Positions 35,514 through 48,253 of a stretch of DNA of 64,000 nucleotides are shown here, one piece after another; positions within the stretch are counted from its first letter, which is position 1, and every line of letters begins with the position of its first letter. The notes below the pieces were generated by a model. The model saw only the letters and a program-made list of their open reading frames with translations, was not told the DNA's origin and did no database searches. Location: assembly GCA_947000775.1 (NCBI GenBank), contig CAMQGK010000650.1, positions 1,686,001-1,750,000 of the forward strand, read 5' to 3'. Source of the stretch: Pterois miles (Eukaryota; Chordata; Actinopteri; Perciformes; Scorpaenidae). The translations under genes and the position numbers were made by a program.

Positions 35514-36150
35514 GTTAAACCTGAGCCAGACCAGCCACGTGAGGAGCGCCTGGCGGCTGTAATACCTCGCAGCTGTGTGATTCACATGTCCGTTGTTCAC
35601 ACCTGCTGCATTTCTGCAGCGTTTAAGCTGCTGCTCTTCCTACACAGAGTTTGAGTTTCATAATGGCCATTTCATTTCATTATAAATGTCAATTATATTT
35701 ATTTTAGACAGAGAAATGTCAAGAAACCTGGTAATTTGTAAATATTAATAATCCACAATTAAAATCCTGTCCTGTATTCATTCATGGAGTCCCGCAAGTC
35801 CCTGCATGTTCTACAGCACTGTTCTGCACAATATTTCAGAATAAAAGCCTTGTGTTAACAAATGAAGGCGTTCTGCCCACAGAAAAAACACTTAAGTTTA
35901 TTTTGAAATGAAAGCAGAAGTGTTGTATTAAAAATAAATCTTCATTTTTTTTTTTTATGTCCATGACATTTTCTACGGATACAGACATTGAAAGTGTAGT
36001 AATGTTGCTGATATGATGCAGCTGAGACGTACGCTCACATGGGCAGTGTAGCTGCTCTAACCCGTTAACATGGACAGCGAAATAAAAAACAACAGGTAAC
36101 GCAGCCGCCACGCGCTCCTCACGCATCTGGTCTTGTTCCGGCTTAACTCT
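35513..36150. mobile_element. MITE with ~50-bp inverted repeats (GTGAGGAGCG family), copy 1
   Basis: The left arm (GACCAGCCACGTGAGGAGCG, 35529) and the inverse of the right arm (GACCAGATGCGTGAGGAGCG, 36110-36129) match over about 50 bp. The interior is AT-rich. It abuts the preceding MITE with no space. Related copies are at 49797-50145 and 59887-60575. Confidence 0.72.
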
Positions 36151-36328
36151 TGTAAGTTGTAGTGAATTAAAGTACTCAATGAGGAAAGGAATCCCTTTAC
36201 TTCTACTACTTTGCTTACTTTTAGATTTGGTACTTTGTTAAGAACTTGTCTGTAATAAAAAAAATACTGAATTATCAGAAGTATATTACAGAAAACTTTC
36301 AGTGCTGGTAAAAAGTTAGACACACTAG

Positions 36329-36822
36329 TTAGGGGTGGGAATCACCAGAAGTCCCACAATCCTTGAGTCACGATACGTCTTATTGCGATTGGCTGAGTAC
36401 TGCGATAAGATACTGTATACTGCGATTTATTACCTTTTTCATCTGCAAACATCTGTTTCATCTAATCAGATACAGTTTTCACTCTTTTCATCTCAGAGGT
36501 TTTATTCACATTTATTGAGGTCGGATGTCAAGGGACCCCTTTGAAAATGGCTATGCCAGTTAAATTTTGTTCCTGACAAGCTGGTATGACATGGTTGGTA
36601 CCAATCAGTTCCTTTGGATATCTAGTTCAAATGATACCAGCATCTTCAGTCTAGCCCCAAGGCTGAGCCTGCTATAACCTCTGAATATTATTGGATTGTT
36701 AAGAGGTTAATAGTTTGCTGTATATAGTAATACTGTATTGACACTTGACATCCATGAATCAATACAATATTGCCGCAAAATATTGCGATGCTATGCTGTA
36801 TTGATTTTCTCTAACGCTAATG
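36329..36822 (+). mobile_element. hAT-like MITE with TTAGGGGTGGGAATCACC end
   Basis: The left end is TTAGGGGTGGGAATCACC, followed by sequence rich in GCGATA/ATACTG. The centre shares AAGGGACCCCTTTGAAAATG and GACATGGTTGGTACC with the 17990/44166 family, and the right part has ATATTGCCGCAAAATATTGCG. It looks like a relative of that family with different termini. No coding capacity. Confidence 0.65.
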
Positions 36823-37225
36823 TACACACACATCTTTGTTACCTACTTTTTTCTCTTTGTCAGTGATGGATTTGGGTTCGACAGCCGAATGCAGAGCGGC
36901 TGTTGTTCATAGCTGATTAACAGGAGCGGGGGGGTATTACGGTACAGTAGGTTGCTTACCAAACAGGTGCAGGGATGTTGTGGTTGGTGAGAAGCAAACA
37001 GATCCAGGTGTGAAAAGCTCCAGAGGCAGGTAGCTAGCAGGTGTATGAGAGCAGGCCTGGGTGGTCTCAGAGCAGGGGTGATGCCAGAGGCCAGGCTGGC
37101 AGCCATCACCCAGATGCTCGCTGCCACCTGCCCGACTGCGAGAGCGCCGCCCGCCGTTCTCTGAATAAGCATCTGATTGATGTAGCAAAAACTCCGGACA
37201 CCGTTGGGAACGACACTTAATGGAT

Positions 37226-37230
37226 GCACA

Positions 37231-37283
<53 letters not shown>
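37226..37283. repeat. (CA)n microsatellite
   Basis: 58 bp, with one early interruption. First of three CA tracts within 500 bp. Confidence 0.96.
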
Positions 37284-37285
<2 letters not shown>

Positions 37286-37484
37286 TCACCTGCAGCACAT
37301 GCCTCATTGCACACAGCGCGCCTCAGCCCCTGCAAACAAGCGTCGGTTCCCCCCATACACAGAGTGTGAGGGAAGGCTGAATGCCTCTCATGTCCTATTT
37401 AGAAACAGTATTGTTCTGCTGCAATGGAGATCATGTTCATCATTCAGACTGCTCTCCATACTGTATGTGGGGAGATGATGCGCG

Positions 37485-37510
37485 CACACACACACACACA
37501 CACACAAACA

Positions 37511-37549
<39 letters not shown>
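37485..37549. repeat. (CA)n microsatellite, interrupted
   Basis: 65 bp of CA with two CAAACA interruptions. Confidence 0.95.
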
Positions 37550-37675
37550 TAGGGCTGGGATTGAAGCCCAGAAGAGCATATGAGAGGAAAGATGAATGGT
37601 TTGCCTTCAGCATTTAGACTTGAGGATTTTTAGCTTCTCCTCCTTCCCGTCTTCGTCTTTCTGTCTGTCTATCTG

Positions 37676-37723
<48 letters not shown>
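37676..37723. repeat. (CA)n microsatellite
   Basis: 48 bp of CA, preceded by a CTGT run. Confidence 0.96.
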
Positions 37724-37726
<3 letters not shown>

Positions 37727-38320
37727 CCTTGTCTCTCTTCCACAAAAATTAGCACGAATACTCAGGTTTTTGCTAAAAATAGGCGATAGACTTCTTTCCC
37801 AAGTCTGCCTTCCTGATTGTTTCTGTGTTACAAACATGTTGGAAAACAGGGTTAGTAGAGTGAAAGTGTTGCTTACTTCTTTTTTATATGTGACTTATTC
37901 AGTCTCTCTTTCAAACTCTCAACCAGACTTGGTGATTGTCAGGACAGTGGAAAGACTAGTGTGTTTTACAATGATCAGCGAGGTAAAATTACTGTTTCTG
38001 TCAATGGAGTCTGGTGGCTTGAAAAGCGCATGTAACGACTGTTTCTTTTCACATTTAACTCTGTGAATTCAGGGTTTATTTTGACCAAACCAGAGCTGAT
38101 GATTGTTGGAACAGTGGAAACAATAACAAAGATGGTTTTGATCAGTTTTATTTTATTTCTATCGAGTTTGAATGAAGTGTTTCAATGATCAGCGAGGTAA
38201 AAGACTCTTTGACTGGATTCTGATGGCTTTCAGGAGATCATATTAATTGTTTTTTATGTTAATAAATTATAATGATTGTTTAAATTCCTGTTGGTTTTAT
38301 TTAGTATATACAGTATTCAC

Positions 38321-39271
38321 TAGGGATGTTAATAATTAACCGTTTAACCGATAACCAACATTAAGCATTTTAACCACTTAACGCTATTGGTTAAACAGTT
38401 AAAAGAAATAATGATTATAATTAATTAACAAGCTGAGAAAAACATAGAGGAGCAGCTCGTCACTTTACACTGTCTGCTACAGCTACGTTCACAGCTATAA
38501 CGGCACCAACAAACCCACACTGACCACCACCACACACACAGTCTGAAAATGGCTGAAGTTACACTACAGTGGGCACGAAGCCACCGGCAATGCTAGCGGG
38601 TAGCATCTGCTAGCATTGCACAAACACACAAGTTTGTCAGAGTTGCTATCATTAATCCGGGCAGACACACAGCTGACAACCTGCTAAATGAAACTGTGTG
38701 CTGGTGGTGGCGGACTTTTACTGGGAAAGTGGCTGCATGTCCACGACACTACGCCCAGCACCGTGGCTGCTACAGTAACTCTCCTGATGGTGAACTGGAG
38801 ACAGTGAATGCAGCACCATGGCTGCTACAGTAACTCTCCTGACGGTGAACTGGAGACAGTGAACGCAGCACCTTGGCTACTACAGTAACTCTCCTGACGG
38901 TGAACTGGAGACAGTGAACGCAGCACCGTGGCTGCTACAGTAACTCTCCTGATGGTGAAACGGTGACAGTGAACGCAGCACCGTGGCTGCTACAGTAACT
39001 CTCCTGATGGTGAACTGGAGACAGTGGACGCAGCACTGTGGCTGCTACAGTAACTCTCCTGACGGTGAACTGGAGACAGTGAACGCAGCACCGTGGCTGC
39101 TACAGTAACTCTCCTGACAGTGAACTGTTGACTCAGTTGTCTGTTGTAGATCATATACTGCAGCTGGCGCATCGCTGCATGCGAGACACAAATCTTGATG
39201 GTTAACGGTTAATAATTGGTTAATGAGGGTCAGTTATCAGTTAAGAAGATTTTTCAAAATTAGCATCCCTA
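38321..39271 (-). mobile_element. array-bearing hAT-like element, copy E (complete)
   Basis: The termini are TAGGGATG (38321) and CATCCCTA (ending 39271), bounded by GTATTCAC on the left and GTATGCAC on the right, an 8-bp target duplication with one mismatch as expected for hAT elements. Inside are the body and seven 55-bp units with TACAGTAACT at 38771, 38826, 38881, 38936, 38991, 39046 and 39101. No transposase frame is present, so it is non-autonomous. Length is 951 bp. Confidence 0.88.
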
Positions 39272-39329
39272 GTATGCACTTAAATGCACTCACATAGCAT
39301 CACACCGGAAAAGAGGCGAACAACTTAAA

Positions 39330-39758
39330 GGGTATAACGGTATTCAATATTCCCAATTCGGTATATACATATTTGCATACACAGCGATAAACACTTAGCA
39401 TTAGTTACTTTGGCACAGTCTGTCTGTAGTGGGAGGAAGTGTGGGGAGAAGGACTTGCCATCCAGTCGGTTTCGCAGATATAGCAGACTTAAGTTAAACA
39501 GTGTCGGAATACAGTACAGTTTGACACAAATCATTGTCCTCTGAGCCTGTATAACCGGGCTAACCCAACTAGCATGCTACAGCTGACAAGTGCTGCGCTG
39601 CCACAACTTTCCAGGTAAAACTCTTCAGAATTTCTGTTCAGCGTTCATGTGTGAGTAGTAGACATAACCAGCTGTTTGGGTCGCGAGATGTACCGAAACT
39701 GAACCGAACGTCTTGTACGAATGGTTTAATACAAATACACATACCGTTACCCCCCCCA
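39330..39758. mobile_element. hAT-like MITE (GTAACGGTA ends)
   Basis: The left end is AGGGTATAACGGTATTC. The right end, read inverted, is GGGGTAACGGTATGTGTATT and then AAACCATTCGTAC, the familiar hAT-type terminus of fish MITEs. The interior shows no coding frame. Confidence 0.6.
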
Positions 39759-40041
39759 GTCCACCCGGGTTTCCATATCTGCCGATCAGAGCAGGAGCCG
39801 ATAAATACCTGTGACTGCTGTAGAGTCTTTTGTCTGGGAATGAAAGCTGATCGTAACCTTTCCCACTGAAGAAAAAAAAAACAGATGTTAGCGGGTTTTT
39901 TTGTGTAGTGGGAGAGGGGCTTCATTCTGCATCTCCATTTTAAAACAATGGGATGTAGAATTTACTACAGAGTCGTCGAGCTGAGCTCACGCAGTGTACT
40001 CATCTTTGTTCTGATCTGGGTCATTCTTCCCAATAGATACA

Positions 40042-40081
<40 letters not shown>
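40042..40081. repeat. (AC)n microsatellite
   Basis: 40 bp of AC. Confidence 0.96.
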
Positions 40082-40084
<3 letters not shown>

Positions 40085-42174
40085 CAGGGTGATGAAAGTC
40101 AAATGCAATCATATACCACACACAAGCAACAAGCTTGCACTGGGAACAGGAAACCTTGATAATGTTCCTATTATTGTGCTTTGTTTGACCTGAAACCTCC
40201 ATGTACATACAGTACATACACATGTTTCTGTTTCTGCCCGGCCCCCCTACAGTAGTTCCTGTCTATTTGGAGAAGCTGGATTTGAATGAAAATGGATCCA
40301 CTGAGTAGCTGATCATCATTAGGGTGTAAATGGCAGCTCCTCTGTTGTGAGAATCCCTGCAGAATAGTCCTTTACTCCTCTAATATCCTTCCTCTCCCTC
40401 CTCCGCCCACTACTCTGACTCCTAAATGACCTTGTCCTGAATGAGTGAGACACAGAGGAGAGACTGATCACGAAGAGAGAGAGAGAGAGAGAGAGAGACA
40501 GACTAATGAGTCAATGTGAAGGATAGCTGTTTAATCTCAGGCCTTTGTTTCACACTTCTGTGGTGAAGAATGTAATGAAAAAGACAATTGGAGCGCTGCG
40601 TGTCACACGTTAATCACACATGCTACACATCAGTGTGTTCTGTACACATGTGTGTTTTATGCTTCTTCTGTGAGCCCAGGGATCATTCCTCTAAGAGCAC
40701 TTTTTTCCTCTACCAGAAGGTTTTTATTGAATTACCGTGACTAGATAAAGATAGCCTTTGACCTTTTAGCATTTACATGGCCTGAGGCGAATAACTGCAG
40801 CTTTCTGCTTCCTCTGACAGTAGATTAGTCAGTCGTATTGGTCAGGCACCATTCTCGAAGTATAATAATCTTTATTAGTCCTCAATAACTCTCTAATTCT
40901 CTCTCTCCACCCCCGCCTCCTTTCTCCCCCACATCCTCTACTTGTGTATCTGCAAATCATGTTGATTTCAATATTAATGTATCTGGTGATTGACACCACT
41001 GGTTACCAAACATATAGCAAGGAGACAAAAGTCTGGTGCCACTAGATGGCGCAGCAGTAGCGCCGCTGCCATTTTGGATTGAAAACACCAACAAGTCTGT
41101 GGCCACGGATGTATAAAGAGACTTCTGACATTCAGAGGATCATTTATTTTTATGTAAATCAACTTCACAGTACAAACACTTGATATAATGTATATTAATA
41201 TAATGGCATGTATGGCAGAACAGTTGTACTGAACTGCATTAGACTGTACTGGAGCGCCTTATAAAGGGGGCACTGAGTGTATATTTGTTCTTTCCTGACT
41301 TGCTAATCAGTCACTGATCCTCAGATTGGGAACCGTGTGTTTAGGCTTTCACAAGATGTTGTTTGTGTCCCTGTCTATCTATTGAAACTTTTAAGTCATG
41401 CAAAAGGACACAACTCCAGTAAGATGCCTGGAGTGGATGTTTAATTAGTATAACCACTAGCTTTTTAAAAGGAAACTCATTTAGATATTCTTCATGATCA
41501 ATAAAACATAGAGTTGACAGTCTGCCAGTGCAAACACTTTTATGTGCATGTCAGATTAGAACAGCGAGCCAATTTGACACTTGAGCCCAACAGCAGCAGA
41601 CAGTTTTGTCTCCACTTAAAAAACTTTTACATCTCAGCGCCCACCTCGCTAATGAAGCACGATGAACCGTGGACGCCGTGCTCTGGGGAACCTTTGAATC
41701 GTGTTTCTCACTTTTCCACCGTGCAAAGCAAATCATTCTGACATCACACGTAGGGTTTCAACAACACTGCAGGTTTTTTTTGTCAAACGTAGTGTCATTA
41801 ATATAATTACAGATGTTACAGCATGCTTAATGAACGTATGCTCTGCTTTTGCTCGGCCTCCAGAGGATCTCTAGTCAAAAGTGTTGGTCTGTTAACACGC
41901 TGGCTGAGAGATAGTGGAGGCTGATTCTACGGTACTCTCATTTAGTTCAGTTGTACAACATAGATTCAATGTTGTGAATAAATACTGCATATGTTTTTCT
42001 TTTTCTAAGTCAATAAGTATGGACATTATCAGGGTTGTAAATGAATATTTCAGGCTAGCCCAATGTTAGTCCAGACAATCTGCCTTCTGAATATTTGGGG
42101 ATTTCTAAATGTAAAGTTGCTGCTAGAATGGCTGCCAGCAAACCTACTGTACACCCCTTACATGTCCTGGATTC
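40082..42174. other. intronic stretch without recognised features
   Basis: Only a short GA run (40474-40498) stands out. No coding frame with a known domain. Confidence 0.55.
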
Positions 42175-42965
42175 ACACAGGCCAATCACAACCATTTATC
42201 AACATGTGTGAGGACTTTGGGGGGGCCATGTGGGGATAATGCGCTGTTATTGGTTGGATTCTGGAGGAATAAAACCTGTGATTACGATACTCATTCTGAA
42301 GCCTTTTAATGGCTTGTTTCCACACAGTTTTAGCGACGAAACCATAGATAGTATATAAGAAGTGGACGTAGTGGCTGTGACGTGAGCCATTGGTTTGTAG
42401 ACTGCTGTTCTGAATCCTCAAGTTTGACATTTTGGCCATCACAATGTCTTTGTTTTTGGCCGTGCCGTCTTGTTTTTTTGCAAACAGAAGTGGCACGAGA
42501 GGGTGGAGCTAAGTACAACCGAACGCTAAATAAGACATTTCTAAATGACCAAAATGTTACAATTAACTGTCATGAACTGAAAACACACTGAAAGGATTAA
42601 AGTTGTAAGACAAAAACATGGACAGTTGTGGGATATGCAGTTTAAAGACACAGTACTTCTGTGAAGCGGCATAGAATTGAATGATATGCATTCTATATTC
42701 TTTGCAAGCCCTCACGGGCCACATAAAGTGAGGTGGCGGGCCGGATTTGTCCCGCGGGCCTTGAGTTTGACACATGTGTACTAAATGAACATCATGCTGT
42801 GTTGAAGAAGACTTGAAACTAGCGATTGAGACCAGAAACTCATGTTTACAATGTTTGCTGAGGTAATAAATCCAGTGAGAAGGAGGATCATTTTTTCATA
42901 GACTTCTTTGCAGTCTGACTTTCTTTTGCAACCAGAGGAGTCGCCCCCTGCTGGCTATAAGGAAG
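42175..42965. repeat. interspersed repeat cluster (teleost DNA-transposon derivatives)
   Basis: 42240-42345 (GGTTGGATTCTGGAGGAATA ... CTTTTAATGGCTTGTTTCC) is related to 43065-43165 (GGCGATTCTGGAGGATTAAT ... CTTTTACTGGCTTGTTTCC). 42900-42965 (CAACCAGAGGAGTCGCCCCC, TGCTGGCTA) is a very common fish repeat end. There is no coding content. Confidence 0.5.
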
Positions 42966-43852
42966 AATGAGAGCTTAAGGCACTTCAGCTTTGGCTTCAC
43001 TTTTCAGAGCCGGAGGTCGCCCATTGGTCGGGGCTAACACTTGTAGGGATAACATGTTATTAGTTGGCGTTGCCTAGGACACGGCTGTAGGGCAGAGAGC
43101 CGGCGATTCTGGAGGATTAATACCCACGATACACCTTCTGGAGCCTTTTACTGGCTTGTTTCCACCCATTTTTATCAATGAAACCGGGAAGATTGACTTT
43201 GGTTTCTAGTTGAGTGAAGGGTTTAGAGACGGACTTGCCAGTTGTTGCTAAATTGTGACTGTGATTGATAAGCTGGCCCACACAAGCAGCCACTTTAGCA
43301 GGATTTTATACATTCCTAAAAACCAATTTGTTTGTATTTTTGGGATTTATCGCTCACTCTGGCCAACAGATGAAGAAGTTTTTTCTTTGTTTGCAGTATT
43401 ATATTTATAACATCATTAAATGTTCAAATAAAACATGCACTGATGCATGTCTGTCGCTGGTGATGTGACACTGAATATGATTGCTAGTTATAATAACTTC
43501 CTCTGCTGTCAACACACGCAGTCAACTGTCATCACAGCTCTGAGAAATCACGACTCTGCCACAATGGGGTTTTGGCTGAGGATGTGTGGGAGTGTGTTTC
43601 CACAGTGTAGCTGGCAGCCAGCGGCATGAAAAGAGTGGTTAAGGGTTATAGCTGTGCAGCTGTTAGCCTTTGTGTGTGCGTGTGTGTGTGTGTGGGTGTG
43701 TGTTTGCTCGTCTCTGGTGTGCGATTAGCAAACACATTATCTTCTTCGTGTGGATATTATGCACACATCCAGTCTATCTGGCTCAATCACCGAAGCCATT
43801 TACTCTGATATCCTTCCCCAGGGAATCTTAGAGCACAAACAACGGTATTTTG

Positions 43853-43853
<1 letters not shown>

Positions 43854-43941
<88 letters not shown>
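43854..43941. repeat. (GT)n microsatellite
   Basis: About 88 bp of uninterrupted GT. A shorter interrupted TG tract lies at 43671-43703. Confidence 0.97.
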
Positions 43942-43942
<1 letters not shown>

Positions 43943-44097
43943 CTTCTATGAGAGGTAATCAGATCTGTTCCCTCCAATCAGACAGAGATTGAATTGAATC
44001 TGCTGTTGTGGAGGCCAATGGTGGAATAGAAGAGGATGGAAGACAAAATCCATGATTCGTTTTTAGACGATGGAGTCTTGATTCATAAAGATCACAC

Positions 44098-44165
44098 TAG
44101 ATAGATAGATAGATACAGTTGATAAAGATAGAAAGATAGATAGATTGATTGATTGATTGATTGAT
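44098..44165. repeat. compound (GATA)n/(GATT)n microsatellite
   Basis: GATA units pass through an imperfect stretch into five or more GATT units, directly abutting the hAT-like MITE at 44166. Confidence 0.92.
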
Positions 44166-44818
44166 TCAAATATTTAATCACGTGATTGTCTCTGATTAAT
44201 TGTGATTAATCACTATTTAATCACACATTGTATATACGTTAAAAATGTAGCTTAAAGGGAGATTTGTCAAGTATTTAATACTCTTATCAACACTGGCATC
44301 GCCAAATATGCTGCTTTATGAAATCAATTAACAACACAAAACAGTGACAGATATTGTCCAGAAACCCTCACAGGTTCTGACTTTAGCATCAGATCCTAAC
44401 ATGGCAAACTGCAGCCCAACAGGCAGCAACAGCTGTCAGTGTGTCAGAGTGCTGACTTGACTATGACTTGATCCAGACTGACTGTGATTATCATAAAGTG
44501 GACATGTCTGTAAAGGGGAGACTGGTGGGGACCACACATCTGGAGGTCAGAGGTCAAGGGACCCTTTGAAAACGGCTAGTTTTTCTCACCAAAATTTAGC
44601 AAGTTTGGAGAGTTATTCGTGACAAGCTAGTACGACATGGTTGGTACCATTTGATTCTTTAGGTTTTCTAGTTTCGTGTGATACCAGTATCTTCACTCTA
44701 GCTTTAAACTGAGCTACTGCAACCTCAGATAGTTCAAATGCATTTAACAAATTAGTGGTGTTACAACAAATAACGCGTTATTATCGCATCAACTTTGACA
44801 GCCCTGGTAATTACAATA
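44166..44818 (+). mobile_element. hAT-like MITE (ends CAACTTTGACAGCCCT)
   Basis: The right end reads ACGCGTTATTATCGCATCAA, then CTTTGACAGCCCT, the typical end of this family. The left part holds ATTAATTGTGATTAATCAC, and the left terminus is lost in a GATA/GATT microsatellite. It shares its internal sequence with 17990-18487. Confidence 0.78.
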
Positions 44819-45564
44819 AATGATCTCACCAGTTGATACTGTTGTTCAGTTGGATGACAAGTTGGTAAACAACAAAAAGAAGATAAACTGGACATTTGAA
44901 GGGTTCTTTACAGCAACAGGTAGTTTCTCAGAGTTTATGAGGCACACCTGAATGCACCATTGCATCCCTTTCGGCACCTACATGCTTTACACTACGGCGA
45001 GCATAAACCATACTATATGAAGCGATGTCGACACAGTTGATTTTAAGATAGCGCGACCATGGCTGAACACTTAGCAGAGTGCTTTTTTCTGTTTCTGTTT
45101 TCTGTTTCATTGTCAATGTGTGGTTGTCCTCAATAACTGATGAGGAAGGCAAAATGTCGCCACAATGTCGACCTCTGTTTTTTCTCCGTCACTCCCGACT
45201 TCAGCAGTGGCCATAATGGCTCAAAGTGCAGCTGCAGACTACCGGTTAGGTTCGCTGTGTCGCCTCTGAGCTGCAGACTTATGGTACATGTCTACAGCCT
45301 CCAGCCGTGCAATGCATTCTGGTAGCGTGGCTGCATGATTTGAGTGACGGGGCATCAAGGTGGCTCCTCCTGATTTGCATAAAGTTGGGATCTAGGCTAC
45401 TGTATCCAAATCAGGGCCATCCAGCACAAACTGTTCAACTAAAATAAAGACAGATTCAGCAACTAGGTGGCTTATTTCTCACAGAAAATGTTTTCAGAAG
45501 CACATTTTATTGAACTATTTTTGTGATATAACAGAAGAAAGTTTCCAAATAAGCCGTCGTGTTG

Positions 45565-45860
45565 TTTCTGGTTTGAAAGCTGGAAGCAGCAGCCCCCAAA
45601 GTGTTCATCCAATCAGGTGCCTTATGCGTAGTGGCAGCGTCCAGTGCTGAGGGATAAAAATGCCCCTGTGGACATGTGCCACTCTGGTGTGACACGCTAC
45701 TGTGTCACCTTTTAAAGTGTTTTTTTCTCCTTCAGATGCACACAAGTAAGAAGAGAGAAAAAATAATCACCGATTCTGCTTTTGATTTCTATGGTCGAAA
45801 TCAGGAGGTGATTTTGAGCGATTTTCGATTTAGAATCAATATCGTGACACCTCTAGACAG
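45565..45860 (+). repeat. diverged interspersed repeat related to 1-110
   Basis: It shares TCTGGTTTGAAAGCTGGAA, CAGCAGCCC and GTAGTGGCAGC with the window start. A hAT-like end (TTTCGATTTAGAATCAATAT followed by CGTGACACCTCTAG) lies at about 45825-45856. Confidence 0.5.
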
Positions 45861-45864
45861 CACT

Positions 45865-46741
45865 CACTAGCAGATAGTGGTACACACTTTCCAAATGTGG
45901 CTTTTCCAGCACTGAAACTATCTTTAGCGATAACTGCCTCCACTCTGTCCTCTCCTGCTATGTGCTGCCCTTCCCTCCCATCAGTTTATTTCTGGAAAAG
46001 TGGTAATCTATCCATCCTGCTCTGTGTCTCAGCTCTCATCGTACTCGTCTATTTATCCATCCACTTTTTCCAGCACTATAATAACTTGGGAGGGAAGGTA
46101 AGGGTGGTGAGATGTGATCAATGCTGTTCCCAGGCAGGCATCTCATTCCTCTCAGCTTCTTTTCTGTGCAGCAGCTCCAATGACACACTCCTCTGCCCCC
46201 CATTCCTGAGTGTTCAAAAAGCTTCATCCAAGCTTTCAAATGTGACCACATCGAATAAGCAGTCAAAACGCCTGACTCAGAGAGAAAAATATATATCAGA
46301 GAAAGCCTTTCATTTGCTTTCCTGAGTGCCGGACTGTGTGTCTGTGTAGCCAGTATGTTCAGCTTGGTCCTCTCCTGCACATTAGTTGGTGTGGTTTTGC
46401 CTGCCACATCGCTAACTACAGTCTCCATAGCAACAGTTTGCTCGCTGCTCATAATTTGCACAAAAGGAAAACGTCCCAATGTCACACACAGGCAGTAATA
46501 GAGGCCGATACTCTCACCCCGCTGTGCTGGTTGAAGGACTGCGCTTTGAAAGGACATTTCTCATTTGTTAGATGTTGACAGGCTGCTGTTTCTATTTCAG
46601 TTTTCTCACAAAACACAAACACAGCGATCTGTACAGAGAGTATTGAACACACATCAGTACAATGAGCTATACCAAAAGATATATTGTTAAGCTAGATCAT
46701 ATTGCATAACTCATTTCATGTGATTTATAGCTGAAAACACT
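45865..46741. other. intronic stretch with long overlapping open frames
   Basis: A 142-codon + frame (45900-46325) and a 173-codon - frame (46557-46036) overlap. Neither shows a recognisable domain or flanking splice signals I trust. Probably non-coding, perhaps a conserved element. Confidence 0.4.
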
Positions 46742-46996
46742 ACGGCTGTCCGCGACCAAGGATATTCTTGGTCAATTAAAACAATTTTGTTGACTAATAG
46801 ATTAGTTGAATTGTAAGAGTTTCTCCACAAATAATCACACAAAATCACCACTTTAAATCTTGTGTTTACCAGAGATGTGCTCATAAGTTTCCTGAAAAGA
46901 AGTCATTCATGAAAAAGCGTAAAAAACGACTAGTCAGCCATAGAAATTTTAGTCGACAATGACCAAAATGATGGATTAAGAGGGGGCACCCCTAGA
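46742..46996 (+). mobile_element. hAT-like MITE remnant ('GGCTGTCC' / Agtcgac family)
   Basis: It begins CGGCTGTCCGCGACCAAGG and contains TTGTTGACTAATAGATTAG and ACGACTAGTCAGCC, ending GGGGGCACCCCTAG. Similar ATTAGTCGACTAAT-containing sequence is at 20388-20660, and a CGACTAGGC...GGACAGCCCT end lies at 22790-22823. Confidence 0.55.
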
Positions 46997-48253
46997 AAAC
47001 ACACGTCATCCTGTTTTAAAGTAAAAAAAAAAAGCATGTCAAAGTGTTTCCATGTAGTTAGTAATAATATTAATCATACTGAAAGGAAGGAGGTCCTCGG
47101 AGCAGAAGAAATGCTATGCCAGCAGATAGTTGTAAACAAATGTGCCACTTCCACCACAGGAACCTTCCGAGGGGACCAAGAACCTTTTGAGGAACTCGAA
47201 TAAACCTGGATTTGGACCAGTGGAACCAGCTGTGTTGTGCAGTTTACACAAGAGTTGGCTCAAAGTTCAGTTCACACATTAAAATAGTTCATAGTTCACA
47301 GTTTGGAACAAACCAAAAAAATGATCATTTTGTTTGTATAGCCCAAAATCACAAATCAATCACACAACCTCCTCTCCACGCCACATAGATAGAGCCACTG
47401 AATTTAGTTCCTGAACAAGAGTTCCAGGTGTTAAAAGGTCCCTCCTCCAGGGTTAAAGGTCAGAAACTTTAAGGACTGCATCGGTCACTGATTGGTCAAA
47501 CACAGACGTTGCTGCAACTTGTGTGCATGGAAGTTTTCTAGTATTGAACCAAAACTTTCTTTGCTGATTGTTTCATTGCAGTTAATTTCTGAAACAGAAA
47601 TAAATAACCATCAAACACACTGGAGTGTTCATTCTCCTCTTCCTCCTCTGTGTGTTTGCTTTTCATTCATTCATTGAATCTGACTGAGACATCGGAGTCA
47701 CACAACACAATCCATCGGTCTGATATCCCCAGCTCTCTTCCTGGAGTCCCTACCTGTCTCCATGCGAACTAGTGAATAAAAAAGGCAAAACATATTAAAA
47801 TTGCATCCTGATTTTTTTCTCAGAAGAGACTACAGGGTATAATTTATCGATGTACAGAGCAGATCTGTATGCTGTTAATGATGACAGTGTATGTACACAG
47901 TGAGGAGATGACAGTGAGAGTTAGAGACGGAGAGCAACACAGATGGCGGAGCCTCCTTTTCCTTTTCATGCTCGACGATGTTCCTCGGTGCTGCTTCGCT
48001 CCGTCCCCCTCGTCCAGGACCCCGGCTGAGTGGTTGAAGGGAAGGGCTTCATTACGCAAGACGAGGCGCTGAGAGACAGAGATGGGAAAAGACAACAACT
48101 TTCAAGTGGTTCGCTATTTTGGCAGAGATGACAGACATGAGAGCGGGTCTTTGTTCTGGCTCGCTCGCCTTGGCATGAAAAGAGGACTGCTGTGTTTTGA
48201 GGAGTTACCTGTGTTTCCTAATGCTTTGAGAGAAGGTCTTCTAGTGTGTGACA
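46997..48253. other. intronic stretch without recognised genes
   Basis: 47930-48100 is somewhat GC-richer (CTCGTCCAGGACCCCGGCTG) but has no supported exon. Confidence 0.45.

Noticed and set aside
46036..46557. 173-codon minus-strand frame, among the longest not made of simple repeats
   Set aside because: No domain, signal peptide or splice context. It overlaps a 142-codon frame on the other strand, and open frames of this size are expected by chance in 64 kb.
47930..48110. Alternative dab1 coding exon in a GC-richer stretch
   Set aside because: No frame continues the Dab1 sequence, and the junction 34962/62155 already gives an exact in-frame join.
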